Below are positions 1-9,202 of a stretch of 64,000 nt of DNA, piece by piece. Under the pieces are notes generated by a model. That model made no database searches and was not told where the DNA came from. It saw only the letters and a program-made list of their open reading frames with translations. Position 1 is the first letter of the stretch. Each line of letters starts with the position of its first letter. Made by a program: the position numbers and the translations under genes. The stretch covers positions 248,001-312,000 of the forward strand of contig NZ_AFOY02000004.1 in the NCBI RefSeq assembly GCF_000217955.3, written 5' to 3'. The DNA comes from Pseudomonas fluorescens HK44. GTDB taxonomy: Bacteria > Pseudomonadota > Gammaproteobacteria > Pseudomonadales > Pseudomonadaceae.

Positions 1-517
1 GCCTATAGGGGGCGATGTCTTCGATGAGCTGCAGAGTGCCTCGGCGCATTTCACGAGCGGCGAGGATTTCGGGGGTGACGGGCGAGACCGCCTGTTCGGA
101 CGCCAGCACGGCCATCTCGAGCAGCACACTGCGAGCGCCTTGAGTATCGAGTAGCACCAGGTCGTAGTGCGGCTGAAACACCGGTAGCAGGTGCCGCAGT
201 CGAAGCCGCCCATCCGGGGCTTGCAGCAAGAGGGTGTTCAACTGCCGATGCGCGTCATTGGACAGAATGACGTCCAGCCGGTCTATGACGGTGCGCGATA
301 CCAGCCGCGCAATGTCGCGCTCGTTGAATGCCAGCAGCTCATAGATCCCGCATGGAGCGCGACGGGCAAGCTCGTAGTAGGATGACAGCGTCGGCTGCAT
401 ATCAAGATCGAGCAGCAGAACCCTTAGGCCGGCATCGGCGATAAAGCCGCCGAGGTTCGCGGCTACGGTGGTTTTTCCTACGCCGCCTTTGGTCGAAATA
501 ACAGAAATCACCTGCAT
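1..517 (-). CDS. parA: ParA/Soj-like partition ATPase of an integrative element (partial)
   Basis: The reading frame stays open through the left edge, so only the first 172 or so residues are seen. It begins MQVISVISTKGGVGKTT, the deviant Walker A motif of ParA/MinD ATPases, followed by the VLLLDLDMQPTLS strand typical of Soj-like proteins. In ICEclc- and PAPI-1-like elements a ParA/Soj protein lies near the attR side and helps keep the excised element. The AlpA-like gene upstream on the same strand supports this. The start at 517 follows a GAGGAG-like ribosome site. Whether it acts in partition or in excision control cannot be told from sequence. Confidence 0.9.
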   Translation of the reverse strand, partial: MQVISVISTKGGVGKTTVAANLGGFIADAGLRVLLLDLDMQPTLSSYYELARRAPCGIYELLAFNERDIARLVSRTVIDRLDVILSNDAHRQLNTLLLQAPDGRLRLRHLLPVFQPHYDLVLLDTQGARSVLLEMAVLASEQAVSPVTPEILAAREMRRGTLQLIEDIAPYR

Positions 518-553
518 GGCGTGCTCCTCTTTGGCAAGGAATGGGGAGCTCAG

Positions 554-766
554 TCAGGCGCGTTCTTTAAGACGGTCAGTGATCCACTGGTCGATCTCAG
601 CGGAGTCCCAGCCAACGGCACGGACGCCAAGTTTTATGGCTTTGGGGAATTGTCCCGCCTTCATGAGGCTGTAAAGATAGGCACGCTTGAAGCCTGTCTT
701 GGCCTCGACTTCAGGCCGGCGGAGAATGCGTCGCTCCGCAATCGGAGCCGAGTTCTGTTCAGACAT
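554..766 (-). CDS. alpA: AlpA-family DNA-binding regulator
   Basis: A 70-residue protein with the AlpA/excisionase winged-helix layout: RILRRPEVEAKTGF, a recognition-helix stretch, then FPKAIKLG and WDSAEIDQWI. AlpA proteins activate integrase or excision genes in phages and islands. I place the start at ATG 766 because AAGGAG lies eight bases upstream; a GTG at 775 would overlap that site. It sits 36 bases upstream of parA and probably shares its transcript. It most likely controls a life-cycle gene of the element, but its target is not in view. Confidence 0.85.
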   Translation of the reverse strand: MSEQNSAPIAERRILRRPEVEAKTGFKRAYLYSLMKAGQFPKAIKLGVRAVGWDSAEIDQWITDRLKERA

Positions 767-1206
767 AATGGTCACTCCTTAATGCTCAGTGGCACGTGTT
801 GGGCGTGACCCGTATTGAATCGATGTCACCCCTGACGCACATCAAACAATAGGATTGTGCTGACCATCGTATTCATGCTTCGTCATTGAAGCTAAGGCTG
901 CGAGGCGAAGCATTGCGGCCAACGCTATCCGTGGAGCTGACACTATTAAAAGGTTCAGCGTCTTGATAAATAGTCCGTCGGGCGTTGGCTCGTTGTTCAA
1001 TTTAGTAGCAACCGAGTACGGCATTTTTTGTCATCTAGGCGACAAAAAAAGTCGGTCATTAATGGCGGGGTGCGATTGACAAGCGCTACAAGCTCCAGCG
1101 CTTGTGCATGAGCAGGCGCCCCCAACTGAATTCAATGGTTATCCCCTTTATCTCGCGACGATGAAGGGGATATTTGAGACTTGCGCCAGACGAAAATATA
1201 TGGAAC
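767..1206. other. Intergenic region without a supported gene
   Basis: About 440 bases separate alpA from the first cargo gene. Open frames here are short and show no recognisable protein. The alpA promoter should lie here on the minus strand, but I see no convincing -35/-10 pair. This is the junction between element backbone and cargo. Confidence 0.5.
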
Positions 1207-2151
1207 TTAATGTGAGAGCCCAGTGCTGAGCATGGAGTGATCATCGTCACTCATGGTCATGCTGCCCCCGATGTGTTGCGCTCTTTTAATGACGCGTTCC
1301 AGCTCTGCTGAAATTGGCCTCTCCGGTACAACGATGAATGTTGCCGTGTCGGGGATATCGTCGATAACCGGCCGAACAATTACATCAGGGTGGTTGTAAA
1401 TGGAAAGCTGCGATTCCAACCCGATACCAATGCCATAGCCCGCGGCGACCAGCATCATCATTGGCTCATGACCAGAAACATGTTCAGCAATGTTGGGAGA
1501 GGGCAGCGAGTCGTCCTCAAACCAATGATTAATGACGTTGTGTCCTCCGGCGCAACGTTCAGGATGGCAAAGAATCAAGGGGTAGCGGAGTGCTTCCCCA
1601 AGAGGCACTTTATCCAGGGAAAGCAGCGGATGGTGAGTGGGAATAGCAATCGCAGGGCGTTCGGCCCACACCCTTAACTTTCTGAAGCCATTGGTGGCTA
1701 CTGTGTTGTCTACAGTGAAACCCGCATCTATCTCGTCGTGTAAGAGCGCTTTGTGCATCTCGTTGACGGTCATTTCAACGATCCGAATCTCGGTGGCAGG
1801 TTCCTCCTCACGGCATCGAGCCAGTAGCTGGGTTAGCCGAGGCTGAGCCAGGCTATCGGCGATGGCTATACGTACCCTGCCGCGATAGCCCAGGGAGGCC
1901 GATTGCACTCGTGTCAGGGCGTTATCCATGAAGGCAAGGACGCGGCGCGCCTCTTCACGGAAAATCTCCCCTGGCCAAGTCAGCTGTATACGCCCCTTGG
2001 TGCGATGGAGCAGTCGGACACCGAGATAGGACTCAAGATCTCTTATGGCTCTGGACAATGGGGAAGGTTCAATGTGAACTCTGGCCGCCGCACGAGCAAA
2101 GCTTTGTTCTTCAGCGACGATCAGGAAATAGCGCAGGTGACGTATCCTCAT
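1207..2151 (-). CDS. LysR-family transcriptional regulator
   Basis: A 314-residue LysR protein. The N-terminal winged helix reads MRIRHLRYFLIVAEEQSFARAA with the recognition segment PSPLSRAIRDLESYLG; the rest is a periplasmic-binding-like effector domain. The longer frame starts at 2292, but ATG 2151 follows AAGGAAG and gives the canonical LysR N-terminus. It is the first cargo gene after the parA-alpA module. The LysR family usually senses a pathway intermediate and activates nearby catabolic genes; the effector is unknown. It is separated from the CoA-transferase gene upstream by about 700 bases without a gene. Confidence 0.9.
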   Translation of the reverse strand: MRIRHLRYFLIVAEEQSFARAAARVHIEPSPLSRAIRDLESYLGVRLLHRTKGRIQLTWPGEIFREEARRVLAFMDNALTRVQSASLGYRGRVRIAIADSLAQPRLTQLLARCREEEPATEIRIVEMTVNEMHKALLHDEIDAGFTVDNTVATNGFRKLRVWAERPAIAIPTHHPLLSLDKVPLGEALRYPLILCHPERCAGGHNVINHWFEDDSLPSPNIAEHVSGHEPMMMLVAAGYGIGIGLESQLSIYNHPDVIVRPVIDDIPDTATFIVVPERPISAELERVIKRAQHIGGSMTMSDDDHSMLSTGLSH

Positions 2152-2862
2152 GGTGCATCTTCCTTTTTGCTTGTTGACATGCTCTTTGACCGCGAGCAGT
2201 GCGCTGTTATTCGCGCACTGGTAGTGGTTTTGGTGAGCTGCTGTGTGATGCAGTCCACAAGTTGTGACGCAGCCGAAATTGACACGCCGCAATCGTGTGA
2301 CTGCTTCCTGAACTGAAGTGTTGATCCTACCGGCGTCGCTGCGTGACCCTGCAGTTGCGACAGGTGCTCGATCGGAGGGGCGGGCCGCCGCCGTGCGCGT
2401 TGGTGCTTTGCCGAGCGCAGATCGCTGCTGGCAATCGCCGAGACGTTGCGTTACGAGCGGGGCTGGGATGAGGGATGAGGGATGAGGGCTGGACTGTCAT
2501 GGCGCCCTTACATGCACTGCCGGCTTCACTTTGGTGGTCGTCAGAAAATAAAATCGCATCATTGCAAATCAAGAGGTTACGGTCTGCGAGTCATTTAGGA
2601 ATAAAGGAAAGCCGCATTAGTTTTTAAAGAACGTGCCGGCGCGGCCCGTGATCACTCTGAAACCATAGGAAAAAGCCTTGCGGGCAATACACACACAAGC
2701 TCCACTTGGCTGTAGATGCGCATGGCTTGCCTGTGGCGCTCCATCGATTGCGTCAGCAATGATCTGCAACTGCGTTACCCTGATATGTCCCGAGCCACTC
2801 CCGCATGGGCCTCTCTCGATCAGAGAATATGCGAAAATTTTTAACAGGCAGCTGGATTTTGC
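2152..2862. other. Gene-free stretch with a short tandem repeat
   Basis: Roughly 700 bases between the LysR gene and the CoA-transferase gene. Three near-copies of an eight-base unit (GATGAGGG) lie at about 2466-2492. Short frames on both strands have no recognisable product and look like noncoding or decayed sequence. The lysR promoter should lie near 2160-2300. Confidence 0.45.
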
Positions 2863-4203
2863 CTACTTCCTCTTAGCAGTCGCGCTTCCAGCGGCGCCCT
2901 TATCGAGTTGAGCCTGGAGTGCAGCCCTATGTTCGGGATGGGCGATTTCCAGCAATTTTGTGGTTCGCTGATTCAGAGTCATACCGCGCAGATCTGCTAT
3001 GCCGTACTCGGTGACGACAATGACCGCGTCGCTACGTGCAATGGTTGCCGGTCCGTTTAACCTCGTCACGATTCTGCTGTGGCGGCCTGCGGTAGAGGGC
3101 AGGGCGATGATGGGCAATCCGCCTTTTGAGCGCCGTGAGCCGCGGATAAAGTCGACCGCTCCGCCGATGGCGCCGACGTAGCTGCCCGCGGCCGACTCCG
3201 AATTGACCTGACCGGTCAGGTCGACTTCGACGGCTGAGTTGATCGCTACCAGTTTGTCGATGCTCTCCAGGATGTGCGCATCATGGGTGTAGCGAGTCGA
3301 GCGTAATTGAATCGACGGGTTGTGGTGAGCATAGTCATGCAGCAGGCTGGTACCCATGAGAATGCCACCGATGCTGATGCCTCGGTCGATCGTCTTGCGC
3401 TGGTTGGTAATCGCACCGCTGAGCATCAGACGTGCTACACCGTCGCCAAGGCTGCCTGAATGCACGCCCAAATGGCGATGGTCGCCTAGTGCACTCAAGA
3501 CGGCGTCGGGAATGGCGCCGATGCCCATTTGCAGGGTGGCGCCATCTTCGATCAGTCCGGCGATATGCTTGGCGATGCGCTGATCGCTTTCCCGGACTTG
3601 GCTGAGCGGATTTTCCATGGGCGCCCGATCGGTGAACAGGATGGCGTCCAAATCATCGTCGCCCAGGGGCCGGTCACTGTAGGTCCATGGCGCTTGAGCA
3701 TTGACTTCTGCGATCACCAGGCGAGCGCTGTCGAGTGCCGGCAGCAAATACTCGCTGGCCAGGCTCAGGCTGTAGCGACCCTCGGCATTGGCGGGCGCCA
3801 GTTGCAGCATCAACACATCGATACGCAAAGCGCCACTGCTGATCAGGTCCGGTAGTTCGGAGTAGTGGCTGGGCATGATCTGCAGCAACCCGGCATTAGC
3901 CAACTCGCGGTTGGCCCCCGCGCCGCAATAAGCAATGAAATCCACGTGATCGGTGTGCTCGGGTGTACAGGTCGGGCTGTTGGCGATGCCTAACATCACC
4001 CGGAACCTGCCGATCTTTTGCCGCTGGGCCATCAATGCCTGGGTCAAAGGCAAGGGCTCGGCGTTGGCCTGACCCCACATCACCGTGTCGCCAGGTTGAA
4101 TCAGTGCGGCCAGGTCCAGCGATTCGAGGTGCAAGAGCTGTGGCATCAGGGCGTTCTCGGCGACAGTCAGCCGCAGCTGCTGGTTGGGCAGCCGAAGCTT
4201 CAA
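2863..4203 (-). CDS. Acetyl-CoA hydrolase/transferase family CoA-transferase
   Basis: A 446-residue protein of the Cat1/4-hydroxybutyrate CoA-transferase family, near full length. Seen are the N-terminal PGDTVMWGQANAEP region and a C-terminal half with IGAIPDAVLSAL, HSGSLGDGV, INSAVEVDLTGQVNSE and TEYGIADLRGM, all family marks; a glutamate in that region forms the enzyme-CoA thioester in characterised members. The itaconate CoA-transferase (Ict) of P. aeruginosa belongs to this family. Here it is downstream of a muconolactone isomerase and a permease on the same strand. I infer it moves CoA between dicarboxylic acids such as mesaconate, itaconate or succinate, but substrate is not readable from sequence. 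Confidence 0.88.
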   Translation of the reverse strand: MKLRLPNQQLRLTVAENALMPQLLHLESLDLAALIQPGDTVMWGQANAEPLPLTQALMAQRQKIGRFRVMLGIANSPTCTPEHTDHVDFIAYCGAGANRELANAGLLQIMPSHYSELPDLISSGALRIDVLMLQLAPANAEGRYSLSLASEYLLPALDSARLVIAEVNAQAPWTYSDRPLGDDDLDAILFTDRAPMENPLSQVRESDQRIAKHIAGLIEDGATLQMGIGAIPDAVLSALGDHRHLGVHSGSLGDGVARLMLSGAITNQRKTIDRGISIGGILMGTSLLHDYAHHNPSIQLRSTRYTHDAHILESIDKLVAINSAVEVDLTGQVNSESAAGSYVGAIGGAVDFIRGSRRSKGGLPIIALPSTAGRHSRIVTRLNGPATIARSDAVIVVTEYGIADLRGMTLNQRTTKLLEIAHPEHRAALQAQLDKGAAGSATAKRK

Positions 4204-4246
4204 AAAAAGGGATGGGGAAACGGCGGCGCGAAGGCCGCCGTGGTCT

Positions 4247-4525
4247 TTAGACGATTGAGGAAGGGTGCTTGGCCAGCGGTGTGACCTGGATGGTCATATA
4301 CGGGAACAGTGGCAGGCTGGACAGCAGCTGATGCAGTTCGTCGTTGCTGGCCACGTCGAGGATGCTGATGTTCGAATATTGCCCGACTATTCGCCACAGG
4401 TGCGGCCATTTGCCCGCCTCCTGAAGCTCGGTCGCGCGTTTCTTCTCGGCAATTTTGATCGCCTCCACGGTGTCGGCAGGGATATCGCGAGGAATGTTTA
4501 CGTCCATCTTTACGTGATAAAGCAT
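4247..4525 (-). CDS. catC: Muconolactone delta-isomerase (CatC-type)
   Basis: A 92-residue CatC-family protein, close to the usual 96. It begins MLYHVKMDVNIP and carries the family blocks GKWPHLWRIVGQYSN, LLSSLPLFPYM and TPLAKHPSSI. CatC isomerises muconolactone to 3-oxoadipate enol-lactone in the ortho-cleavage pathway. In this island it accompanies a methylmuconolactone methylisomerase, so I infer that its substrate is a methyl-substituted muconolactone (the MmlI role). Its start lies five bases after the end of the upstream permease gene, so the two are surely co-transcribed. Confidence 0.92.
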   Translation of the reverse strand: MLYHVKMDVNIPRDIPADTVEAIKIAEKKRATELQEAGKWPHLWRIVGQYSNISILDVASNDELHQLLSSLPLFPYMTIQVTPLAKHPSSIV

Positions 4526-4530
4526 GGGTT

Positions 4531-5844
4531 CTACTCCGATTGGATTTTACTGTTGATCAATGGATGGTCGGCAACCGGGGCATCGTGATCGTCCGGGTTG
4601 TGACCCAAATGGGCGTCGACATCTTCCAGGCGCACACCGCGGGTCTCTGGCAGCAGCAACACGGCGATGATTGCCAAGGCGTAGGCCACCAGGCAAAAGC
4701 CACCGATCGCTTGCGCCAAGCCAAAACGCTCAGACAGAACCCCGACTCCAGCGATGGACAACGCACCCAGGGATTTACCCAGGTTGTAGGAAAAGCCCAT
4801 GCAGGTGGTGCGTATGTGGGTAGGGAACAGCTCGCTCAAGAAGGGGCCGACGACGGCGAAGATGCCCGTGGCGAAGGCGCCGACAGGAAAGCTCATCAGC
4901 ATCAACACGGTGGGGCTCATCGGCACGAGCATATAAACCACGGTGAAAATCCATGCGCCCAGGCAGAAGAGCAGCAGCGCAGGTCGACGACCGAAGCGAT
5001 CGCTGAGATACGCTGTGAGTACGAAGCCGGCGAACGCACCGGCGCACATGATCAGCATCGTAATGACGACTGGACCTGGCTTCAGCCCGCGAACCTGCAC
5101 CATCAGCGTCGGCAGCCACGCCATGATGGTGTAGGCGGCGGCCTGTAGACCCGTCACTAACAGGGCGCCTAACAGGGTCAGTCGGATCACGGAAGGGCGG
5201 AAAGCGGAGAGGATCGAGGCCTTCTCGTTATTTGCGGCCTTGGCTTCCTTGAAAATTTCGGCGTCCTTGACGTTGCGGCGGATGAACAGCACGAACGTGG
5301 CCGGAATGACCCCCACCCAAAATGCGACACGCCACGCCATCTCCGGTGGCAGGTAAGCGAGTAGAGCGGTCATCACCACCGCAGACAGTGCCCAGCCCAC
5401 CGAGAACCCGCTCTGTACGAAGCCTAAAGCCTTGCCGCGATGCTCGGGACGAATGACCTCGGCCATCAGCGCGGCACCCACGGCCCACTCACCGCCGAAG
5501 CCCAGGCCTTGCAGGGTACGCACCACCAGCATTTGTTCGAAGGATTGAGTAAAACCTGCCAGCACGCCGAAGAGCGTGAACCAGCAGATGGTGAAAATCA
5601 GAATCCGCACCCGACCGTAGCGGTCGCTGAGGATACCCGCGGCCCAACCGCCCAGTGCGGCAGAGAGCAGCGCGGCGGTGCCCAGAATACCGGCCTCGCC
5701 CTTGGATATCTGCCAGACCGCCATAAGGGTCGGCAACAGAAAGCTGAACATCTGGGCGTCGTAGGTATCGAGCGCCCAGCCGGAAAAACATGCCCAGAAC
5801 GTTTTGCGTTCTTGTGAGGAGCCGGTTTTGTACCATTCGAACAT
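4531..5844 (-). CDS. AAHS-family MFS permease, likely for an aromatic-derived acid or lactone
   Basis: A 437-residue major-facilitator protein with twelve predicted membrane segments. It carries the loop 2-3 signature GILSDRYGRVR and the second-half copy YLSDRFGRRPA, as in the aromatic acid:H+ symporters (PcaK, BenK). The start at 5844 is set by AAGGA upstream and the N-terminus MFEWYKTGSSQERKTFW, which matches the island's second AAHS permease at 21594. The gene runs into the CatC-type isomerase, so import of a methylmuconolactone or related acid is likely. The frame extends upstream to 6114 but that part has no homology signal. Confidence 0.9.
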   Translation of the reverse strand: MFEWYKTGSSQERKTFWACFSGWALDTYDAQMFSFLLPTLMAVWQISKGEAGILGTAALLSAALGGWAAGILSDRYGRVRILIFTICWFTLFGVLAGFTQSFEQMLVVRTLQGLGFGGEWAVGAALMAEVIRPEHRGKALGFVQSGFSVGWALSAVVMTALLAYLPPEMAWRVAFWVGVIPATFVLFIRRNVKDAEIFKEAKAANNEKASILSAFRPSVIRLTLLGALLVTGLQAAAYTIMAWLPTLMVQVRGLKPGPVVITMLIMCAGAFAGFVLTAYLSDRFGRRPALLLFCLGAWIFTVVYMLVPMSPTVLMLMSFPVGAFATGIFAVVGPFLSELFPTHIRTTCMGFSYNLGKSLGALSIAGVGVLSERFGLAQAIGGFCLVAYALAIIAVLLLPETRGVRLEDVDAHLGHNPDDHDAPVADHPLINSKIQSE

Positions 5845-5978
5845 ATCGCCGTCCTTCTTGTTATTGGACTTTTTATTGGAGGGTCCTTGGGCTTGCGAGG
5901 CCGTGATCCAGAATGCCGCAGTGACCGGGTGGCGCCCATTTGCCTTTGCAAAACCCAGCCTTGCAGCCTGACTAAAGC

Positions 5979-6854
5979 TCAGGCATCGCGTGGTGAAATC
6001 AATAAATCCTGAGCCACGCTGGCGACCAGTCGACCGTCTCGCTGGTAGATGTGAGTCATGCTCAGCCCTCGACCGGACAGGCTGCGCACTGCATCGTTGA
6101 CGAACAGTAACCACTCATTGACGTCGATCTCCAGGCTGTGAAACCACAGCGTGTGGTTGAGGTTGCTGATGTAATGGTTTTGCCAGAGATCAAGCATCCC
6201 TTGTCCGGGTGCCAGGCTGGCGTTCAGCCAGCCGTCAGACAGGTACGCCAGCGCCGCATGGTGCAGGCAGCCTTCGGCCGCAAGCGGCTGGTTCAAGCGC
6301 ACCCAGTAAGCGATGTCTCGTCGGTCAGCGGGGCGCTCGAAATGATCCTGATGAATCGGCCGGATATCGAGTACCGGCCGGGCACTGAAACGCAGTTGCA
6401 CGGCCTCGCTGTCCAGCGGGTAACGCTCGGCTAATTCAGCCAGGGTCGGCAGGCTTTCCGGCGCAGGCATTTGTTGTTGCAGTTGGTGTGGATCGCCGGG
6501 TTCGGACTGTGCTACTTGAAAGCTGGCGTTGGCGCTGAGCACCAGGCCTGTGCCCTGGACACCATAGACGTGGCGGGTGGAAAGACGCCGCCCGTCTTGC
6601 AGCGCCTCGACGCTGTATTCGATCGTGTCTTTTGGACGCGCACCCTGCAAAAACGTCATTTGCAGCATGCTGGGGCTGCGTCCGTTCACCGTCTGCGCCG
6701 CCGCCCACAACGCTTGCCCCAGCAACTGACCGCCATAGACCCGGCCGTTGGCATTGGTGTCATAGGCATAGCTGCGCCAGTTTTGCTGGCCCGCCGGTTC
6801 CAGGGTCAGCAGTTCGGTGAGATCGCGTTGGTCCCAACGGCGCTCGCTGTTCAT
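5979..6854 (-). CDS. tesB: Acyl-CoA thioesterase II (TesB-like)
   Basis: A 291-residue double hot-dog thioesterase, normal length for TesB. The first hot-dog shows VYGGQLLGQAL and the second HHAALAYLSDGW, with a C-terminal LWFHSLEIDVNEWLLF and a GLSMTHIYQRDGRLVASVAQ tail; an aspartate in the second fold is catalytic in the family. Its start overlaps the stop of the CoA-transferase beta gene (ATGA), so it is translationally coupled to a CoA pathway. It may release CoA from dead-end acyl-CoAs formed from methyl-branched intermediates; that role is inference. Confidence 0.92.
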   Translation of the reverse strand: MNSERRWDQRDLTELLTLEPAGQQNWRSYAYDTNANGRVYGGQLLGQALWAAAQTVNGRSPSMLQMTFLQGARPKDTIEYSVEALQDGRRLSTRHVYGVQGTGLVLSANASFQVAQSEPGDPHQLQQQMPAPESLPTLAELAERYPLDSEAVQLRFSARPVLDIRPIHQDHFERPADRRDIAYWVRLNQPLAAEGCLHHAALAYLSDGWLNASLAPGQGMLDLWQNHYISNLNHTLWFHSLEIDVNEWLLFVNDAVRSLSGRGLSMTHIYQRDGRLVASVAQDLLISPRDA

Positions 6855-7573
6855 ATGCTTAGGGGCGCTAGAGCGCTGTGGGTCGATGACTTTTGCAGGG
6901 TCGAGGAGTCATCGCGCAGGGTCACCGCGCTGAAGTCCAGCGGCACTTGCGTCACGTCCTGCAAGGCCTGCGGTGTGATGTCACCGATCAACTCGAGCAC
7001 TTTTACGCCGGTGGCGGTGATATCCATCGTTGCCAGTTCGGTGTAAACACGGCTCACGCAACCCAGCCCGGTCAAAGGATAGGTGCACGCTGGCAGTAAC
7101 TTACTACGACCGTCTTTGCCCAGATGCTCCATCATGACGAAGACCCGCTTGGCGCCGATGGCCAGGTCCATCGCGCCACCCACAGCCGGAATCGCATCCG
7201 CAGCGCCGGTGTGCCAGTTGGCCAGATCGCCTGTGGCCGACACTTGGAATGCGCCCAGTACGCAGACGTCCAGGTGCCCACCGCGCATCATCCCGAAGGA
7301 GTCGGCATGGTGGAAAAAAGCGCCGCCCGGGGCGAGTTCGATGGGTTCTTTACCCGCGTTGATCATGTCCCAGTCTTCTTCGCCAGGCGCGGCGGCTTGC
7401 CAGCGGCCCAGCACGCCATTTTCACTGTGCAGGAAGAAGTCTTTATCCAGCGGCAGATGGTTTGCTACCAAGGTCGGCAAGCCAATTCCGAGGTTGACAT
7501 AAGAGCCTTCGGTGATGTCTCGGGCGACTCGTTGCGCCATGGCAATACGTACATTCTTGTCCATACCAATCAT
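6851..7573 (-). CDS. pcaJ: 3-oxoadipate CoA-transferase, beta subunit type
   Basis: A 240-residue class I CoA-transferase beta subunit. It has NLGIGLPTLVAN, the catalytic glutamate in HSENGVLG and GGAMDLAIGAKRVFVMMEH, as in PcaJ, CatJ and ScoB. It transfers CoA from succinyl-CoA to a 3-oxo acid together with the alpha subunit encoded just upstream. The chosen ATG overlaps the stop of that gene; a second in-frame ATG lies nine bases later. In this cluster the likely substrate is 4-methyl-3-oxoadipate rather than 3-oxoadipate, by inference from neighbouring methylmuconolactone enzymes. Confidence 0.93.
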   Translation of the reverse strand: MIGMDKNVRIAMAQRVARDITEGSYVNLGIGLPTLVANHLPLDKDFFLHSENGVLGRWQAAAPGEEDWDMINAGKEPIELAPGGAFFHHADSFGMMRGGHLDVCVLGAFQVSATGDLANWHTGAADAIPAVGGAMDLAIGAKRVFVMMEHLGKDGRSKLLPACTYPLTGLGCVSRVYTELATMDITATGVKVLELIGDITPQALQDVTQVPLDFSAVTLRDDSSTLQKSSTHSALAPLSI

Positions 7574-8274
7574 CCCGCTCGATTTAGACGTGTCGCTGGT
7601 TCGCCGGCCGGGTCGCGGCGCAACACCAGGTGCTTGACGAAGATCCCCGGCGTCACGATGGTCTCGGGGTCCAATTCGCCCAGCTCGCAGAAGCGCTCGA
7701 TGGAGGCAATCGTGTTTTTTGCCGCCATGGCCATGACCGGGCCGAAGTTGCGCGCCGTCTTGCGATACACCAGGTTGCCCCAACGATCACCGGCCTCGGC
7801 CTTGATCAAGGCGTAATCGACGTGGATCGGATACTCAAGAACATAATCGCGGCCTTTGATGGTGCGGGTTTCCTTACCTTCGGCCAGCGACGTGCCGAAG
7901 CCTGTGGGTGTAAAGAACGCGCCGACACCGACGCCAGCAGCGCGCAAGCGTTCGGCCAAATTGCCTTGAGGCACGATCTCCAGCTCGATCTTGCCCGCCC
8001 GATACAGGGTTTCGAAAACGTGTGAGCCGGTCATGCGGGGATAGGAACAGAGAATCCGACGGACCCTGCCAGCCTTGAGCAGTGCCGCCAGGCCGGTATC
8101 GCCCTGGCCGGCGTTATTGCTGACGAGCGTAAGGTCGCGAGCGCCTTGCTCGATCAGCGCCTCAATCAAGTCATCGGGCATGCCCGCACCGCCGAAACCG
8201 CCCACGGCGATGGTGGCCCCGTCGGGAATACCAGCCAGAGCCGCCTGTACGCTGGTGGAAAGTTTGTCGATCAT
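7570..8274 (-). CDS. pcaI: 3-oxoadipate CoA-transferase, alpha subunit type
   Basis: A 234-residue class I CoA-transferase alpha subunit with GGFGGAGMPDDLI, SNNAGQGDTGLAALL, ELEIVPQGNLAERLRAAG and FGTSLAEGKET, all hallmarks of PcaI/CatI. The start at ATG 8274 is set by AAGGA upstream; the frame continues to 8421 without homology. It overlaps the beta-subunit gene by four bases, and the two form one enzyme. It activates a 3-oxoadipate-type acid to its CoA ester before thiolysis. About 200 bases upstream to the SDR gene may hold a promoter. Confidence 0.93.
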   Translation of the reverse strand: MIDKLSTSVQAALAGIPDGATIAVGGFGGAGMPDDLIEALIEQGARDLTLVSNNAGQGDTGLAALLKAGRVRRILCSYPRMTGSHVFETLYRAGKIELEIVPQGNLAERLRAAGVGVGAFFTPTGFGTSLAEGKETRTIKGRDYVLEYPIHVDYALIKAEAGDRWGNLVYRKTARNFGPVMAMAAKNTIASIERFCELGELDPETIVTPGIFVKHLVLRRDPAGEPATRLNRAG

Positions 8275-8479
8275 GGATGTGGTCCTTGTTTTGAGATCTT
8301 CCACCGTTATCGTCCAGCGTCGGGATAAAGGCGGGATACAGGCAGACGAGGCGTCGGGTGCGTGGCCCGGATGCTTCGACTGCCTGATTTGATCAGCTTG
8401 CCCAACGTAGCCAGTAGTCACAATTTCGGTCTTCGGAAGGCTTGATTAACCGGTGATTAACAGCCGTTCGATGAGGGCT

Positions 8480-9181
8480 TTAAACACCTGCCACGCCGAC
8501 CGTCATTCCACCGCAGACGTACAGCACTTGACCGGTGACAAAGCCACTTCGGGCGTCTAGAAAAAATGCGGCAGCCTGGGCAATATCGTCCGGGATGCCT
8601 AAGCGCTTGACTGGAATCGAATCGATGATGGCCTGAGTACGAGGGCTGTCCGGTGGATTGGCCCGCTCAAACAATTCAGTACGGATTGGGCCAGGACCGA
8701 TGGCGTTGGCCGTGATACCAAAGCGGCCCAACTCCAGCGACCAGACCCGCGTCATACCCAACAATCCTGCCTTGGTAGCGGCATAGGCGCTGCGTAGCTC
8801 TTTGCCCAAGGCCGCGCGTGACGACATGTTGAGAATGCGCCCGAAGCCAGCCTCTTTCATGCCGGGCAACAGGGCTTGCATGCATTGCAGCGAGCAGCGC
8901 AGGTTGAGCGCCCAGACTTGCTCCAGCTCCTCAAGGCTTTGCTCTTGCGCGTTGTTGGGGCAGACCATGCCGACGTTGTTGACCAGTCGGGTGATAGGCC
9001 CGCCGGCAAGCGCTTTTTCTAATGCCTGCGCAGTGGCTTTAACATTGCCAAGGTCAGCAAGAAGGCCATCTCCGATACGGTCGATAATCACCGGTTCGAA
9101 GCCGTCTTTAATGCAGCGCTCAACAATCGCTGCGCCAATACCTGAGGCGCCGCCTGTAATCAGTACTCGTTCTCTGGACAT
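8480..9181 (-). CDS. Short-chain dehydrogenase/reductase
   Basis: A 233-residue classical SDR. It has the nucleotide motif TGGASGIG near residue 10, the NNVG variant of NNAG, a serine in ILNMSSRAAL and the catalytic YAATK. It oxidises or reduces an alcohol or ketone with NAD(P). It lies between the CoA-transferase pair and a cyclase-family hydrolase on the same strand, with 21 bases to the latter. Its substrate is unknown; a hydroxylated or oxo side product of a methyl lactone is a guess. Confidence 0.9.
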   Translation of the reverse strand: MSRERVLITGGASGIGAAIVERCIKDGFEPVIIDRIGDGLLADLGNVKATAQALEKALAGGPITRLVNNVGMVCPNNAQEQSLEELEQVWALNLRCSLQCMQALLPGMKEAGFGRILNMSSRAALGKELRSAYAATKAGLLGMTRVWSLELGRFGITANAIGPGPIRTELFERANPPDSPRTQAIIDSIPVKRLGIPDDIAQAAAFFLDARSGFVTGQVLYVCGGMTVGVAGV

Positions 9182-9202
9182 AGGTGTGTTCCTTGAGTAG
9201 CT

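Noticed and set aside
842..1024. A 60-codon minus-strand frame upstream of alpA
   Set aside because: No ribosome site, no recognisable family.
2466..2492. Three tandem GATGAGGG copies as a possible iteron or CRISPR-like array
   Set aside because: Too few and too short, without spacers or a replication gene nearby.
4540..5148. A 202-codon plus-strand frame
   Set aside because: Antisense shadow of the AAHS permease; histidine- and glutamine-rich with no homology.
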